This document shows, in pieces, positions 23,093 to 24,483 of a stretch of 24,483 nt of DNA. The stretch is from CAKSQF01 sp964568425 (lineage in GTDB: Bacteria > Bacillota > Clostridia > Oscillospirales > CAG-272): positions 1 to 24,483 of the forward strand of contig CAZMPO010000021.1 of assembly GCA_964568425.1 (NCBI GenBank), read 5' to 3'. How positions within the stretch are numbered: position 1 is the stretch's first letter; the number at the start of each line of letters is the position of its first letter. A program made the position numbers and the translations under genes. Below the pieces are notes generated by a model. The model saw nothing but the letters and a program-made list of their open reading frames with translations. It was not told the DNA's origin and ran no database searches.

Positions 23093-23161
23093 GTGCTTAA
23101 ACGGATGAAGGAATACCTTGAATTATTGACCTTTTTGGAGAGGGCGGTTTTTGACCACTGA
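23093..23161 (+). CDS. possible 22-codon coupling ORF between licD-like and GT4 genes
   Basis: A small frame opens at GTG 23093, two bases after the licD-like stop, with an internal ATG at 23105. It ends at TGA 23159-23161, whose last base is the A of the next gene's ATG (TGATG). The predicted peptide starts (M)LKRMKEYLELL and ends AVFDH. It has no strong ribosome site of its own. The next gene also has a poorly placed one (GGAGAGG about 18 bases away), so reinitiation after this ORF is a sensible explanation. Chance is not excluded. Confidence 0.35.
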   Translation: MLKRMKEYLELLTFLERAVFDH

Positions 23162-24372
23162 TGAAGATCGTACAGATAAACGGAGGAGTATTCGGCAGTA
23201 CGGGTACGATAATGTTCGGCATAGCAGACACGGTCGCCAAGAGTGGCGGTGAGACTATTTGCTTTTCGCCGATAACCGTGTCAAACAGACACAAAAAGCC
23301 GGAAACCCGGTTTTTTAATATCGGTACATTTCACAGCAGACGTCTGAATGTTATTCTCGACCGCTTGACCGGCTTTTCAAACTGTTTTGCTGTTTTTTCA
23401 ACACTCGGTATGATTCGCAAAATATCAGCCTTCCATCCTGATGTTATTCACCTTCATACCCTTCATGAAAGTTATGTCAATCTTTCGATGCTGTTCCGCT
23501 ACATAAAAAGGCAGAACATTCCCGTGGTTTGGACACTTCACGATTGTTGGGCATTTACGGGTCACTGTCCGCATTTTGGTATTGTCGATTGCGATAAGTG
23601 GATGACGGGATGTCACGATTGTCCCTCATATCACGAGTATCCGAAGTCGCTGGTCGATAATTCGAAGATCATGTGGAAGCTTAAGAGAAAATGGTTTACG
23701 GGTGTATCTGATTTGACGATCGTCGCACCTTCTCGATGGCTCGCCGAGCTTGCGGATCGGTCATTTTTGAGGGATTATCCGGTTAAAGTGATAAATAACG
23801 GAATCGATCTGTCTGTTTTCAAGCCAACATCAGGCGATTTTCGCAAAAAGTATGGCTTAGGAGATAAGCATATCGTTTTGGGTGTCGCGTTTGGCTGGAC
23901 ATACAAAAAGGGGCTTGATGTTTTTATCGAGCTTGCAAAGCGGCTTGATAGTGAGAAATATGCGGTAGTTATTGTCGGTACGAGCGACGATGTGGATGTT
24001 ATGTTGCCGGATGGTATCATATCTATTCACAGGACAAGTGATCAGATCGAGCTCGCCGAGATCTATACAGCCGCCGATGTTTTTGTAAATCCGACAAGGG
24101 AAGAATCATTCGGACTCGTCAATGCGGAATCCTTGGCATGCGGGACTCCTGTTATAACCTTCAAAACGGGTGGCAGTCCCGAAATAATCGACAAATCTTG
24201 CGGTTCTGTGGTGGACAAGGGCGATGTTGATATGTTGGAGAGCGAGATCTTACGCATTTGCGAGACTATTCCTTACACACAGAATGCTTGTCGGTCGCGT
24301 GCGGCTCTTTTTGATAAAAACAACAGGTTTGAAGAGTATGTCGATCTTTACGCAAGCCTGATCGATCATTGA
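23161..24372 (+). CDS. family 4 glycosyltransferase (403 aa)
   Basis: A GT-B fold retaining glycosyltransferase. The N-terminal half has MKIVQINGGVFGSTGTI and the DVIHLHTLHE segment, then a Cys-rich insertion (about residues 125-160, with CWAFTGHCPH and CHDCPSY) seen in WcaC-like members of this family. The C-terminal half carries KGLDVF and the EX7E motif, E315 to E323 (ESFGLVNAE), which contacts the nucleotide sugar; NGID is at the domain hinge. The start at 23161 is fixed by an in-frame TGA at 23152-23154, although the ribosome site is far away. It acts with the upstream sugar transferase and GT2 on lipid-linked glycan in the cytoplasm. Donor sugar unknown. Confidence 0.92.
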   Translation: MKIVQINGGVFGSTGTIMFGIADTVAKSGGETICFSPITVSNRHKKPETRFFNIGTFHSRRLNVILDRLTGFSNCFAVFSTLGMIRKISAFHPDVIHLHTLHESYVNLSMLFRYIKRQNIPVVWTLHDCWAFTGHCPHFGIVDCDKWMTGCHDCPSYHEYPKSLVDNSKIMWKLKRKWFTGVSDLTIVAPSRWLAELADRSFLRDYPVKVINNGIDLSVFKPTSGDFRKKYGLGDKHIVLGVAFGWTYKKGLDVFIELAKRLDSEKYAVVIVGTSDDVDVMLPDGIISIHRTSDQIELAEIYTAADVFVNPTREESFGLVNAESLACGTPVITFKTGGSPEIIDKSCGSVVDKGDVDMLESEILRICETIPYTQNACRSRAALFDKNNRFEEYVDLYASLIDH

Positions 24373-24454
24373 CTTTCGGGAGCGAGCGAATTTTTCGAGG
24401 TCGTATTTTTGCCGAAAGGCGAAGAAATATAAAAGACAAAAAAGGAGAACACAC

Positions 24455-24483
24455 ATGAAACGCAATTCCACTTTTCTGCGGGT
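24455..24483 (+). CDS. start of a further gene, cut by the window edge
   Basis: An ATG at 24455 follows AAAGGAGAAC (24441-24450) at good spacing. Only MKRNSTFLR is visible. It lies 82 bases after the GT4 stop, in the same direction, so it probably continues the glycan operon. The gap between has no clear terminator. No function can be assigned. Confidence 0.65.

Overview
The window looks like chromosomal DNA of a Gram-positive anaerobe of the Clostridia, perhaps a gut or rumen Oscillospirales/Ruminococcaceae-type lineage. This is inferred from style, not from a marker gene. The signs are strong AAGGAG-type ribosome sites, TTGACA/TATAAT promoters with 16-18 bp spacers, many lipobox lipoproteins with Thr-rich linkers, a PKTG-type wall-sorting tail, a guanine riboswitch in front of xpt, a DUF1846 protein and a LicD protein.

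Region 1 (1-1020, - strand): a purine salvage operon. A promoter at 992-1020 leads into a guanine-class riboswitch (892-955) and a terminator (787-828), then xpt (xanthine phosphoribosyltransferase) and the first 50 codons of a BMP-family nucleoside-binding lipoprotein that runs off the left edge.

Region 2 (about 1180-15270, + strand): a carbohydrate-degradation block. It holds four paralogous GH43 multidomain lipoproteins (822, 823, 885 and 916 aa) and one cytoplasmic LacZ-type GH2 beta-galactosidase. The first GH43 gene has its own promoter, preceded by a 10-bp direct repeat spaced exactly 21 bp, and ends at a perfect 20-bp inverted repeat. The GH2 gene and the other three GH43 genes read as one operon from a second promoter (3942-3970). 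Each GH43 protein appears to have the same order: lipobox, GH43 propeller, concanavalin-like domain, CBM6/35-like domain, second concanavalin-like domain. Copies 3 and 4 are the youngest pair and share exact nucleotide blocks. No transporter, regulator or sensor lies in the window. The likely job is trimming of arabinose-, xylose- or galactose-bearing side chains at the cell surface, followed by intracellular galactoside cleavage; the substrate cannot be read from the sequence.

Region 3 (15282-17863, - strand): two small transcription units. One has a strong promoter, a 44-aa peptide gene, a long hairpin and a 142-aa helical protein of unknown function. The other encodes a lipoprotein and a PKTG wall-anchored protein that share a homologous domain with a DxDGDG loop, so one binding-type domain is presented on two different surface anchors.

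Region 4 (18037-19655, + strand): a monocistronic DUF1846/UPF0371 gene with promoter and terminator.

Region 5 (19775-24483, + strand): a surface glycopolymer operon. It contains a polyprenyl-phosphate sugar-1-phosphate transferase, an NAD-dependent sugar epimerase/dehydratase, a GT2 glycosyltransferase, a LicD-type phosphotransferase, a possible 22-codon coupling ORF and a GT4 glycosyltransferase, followed by the first codons of another gene at the right edge. Short overlaps between several of the genes indicate tight translational coupling.
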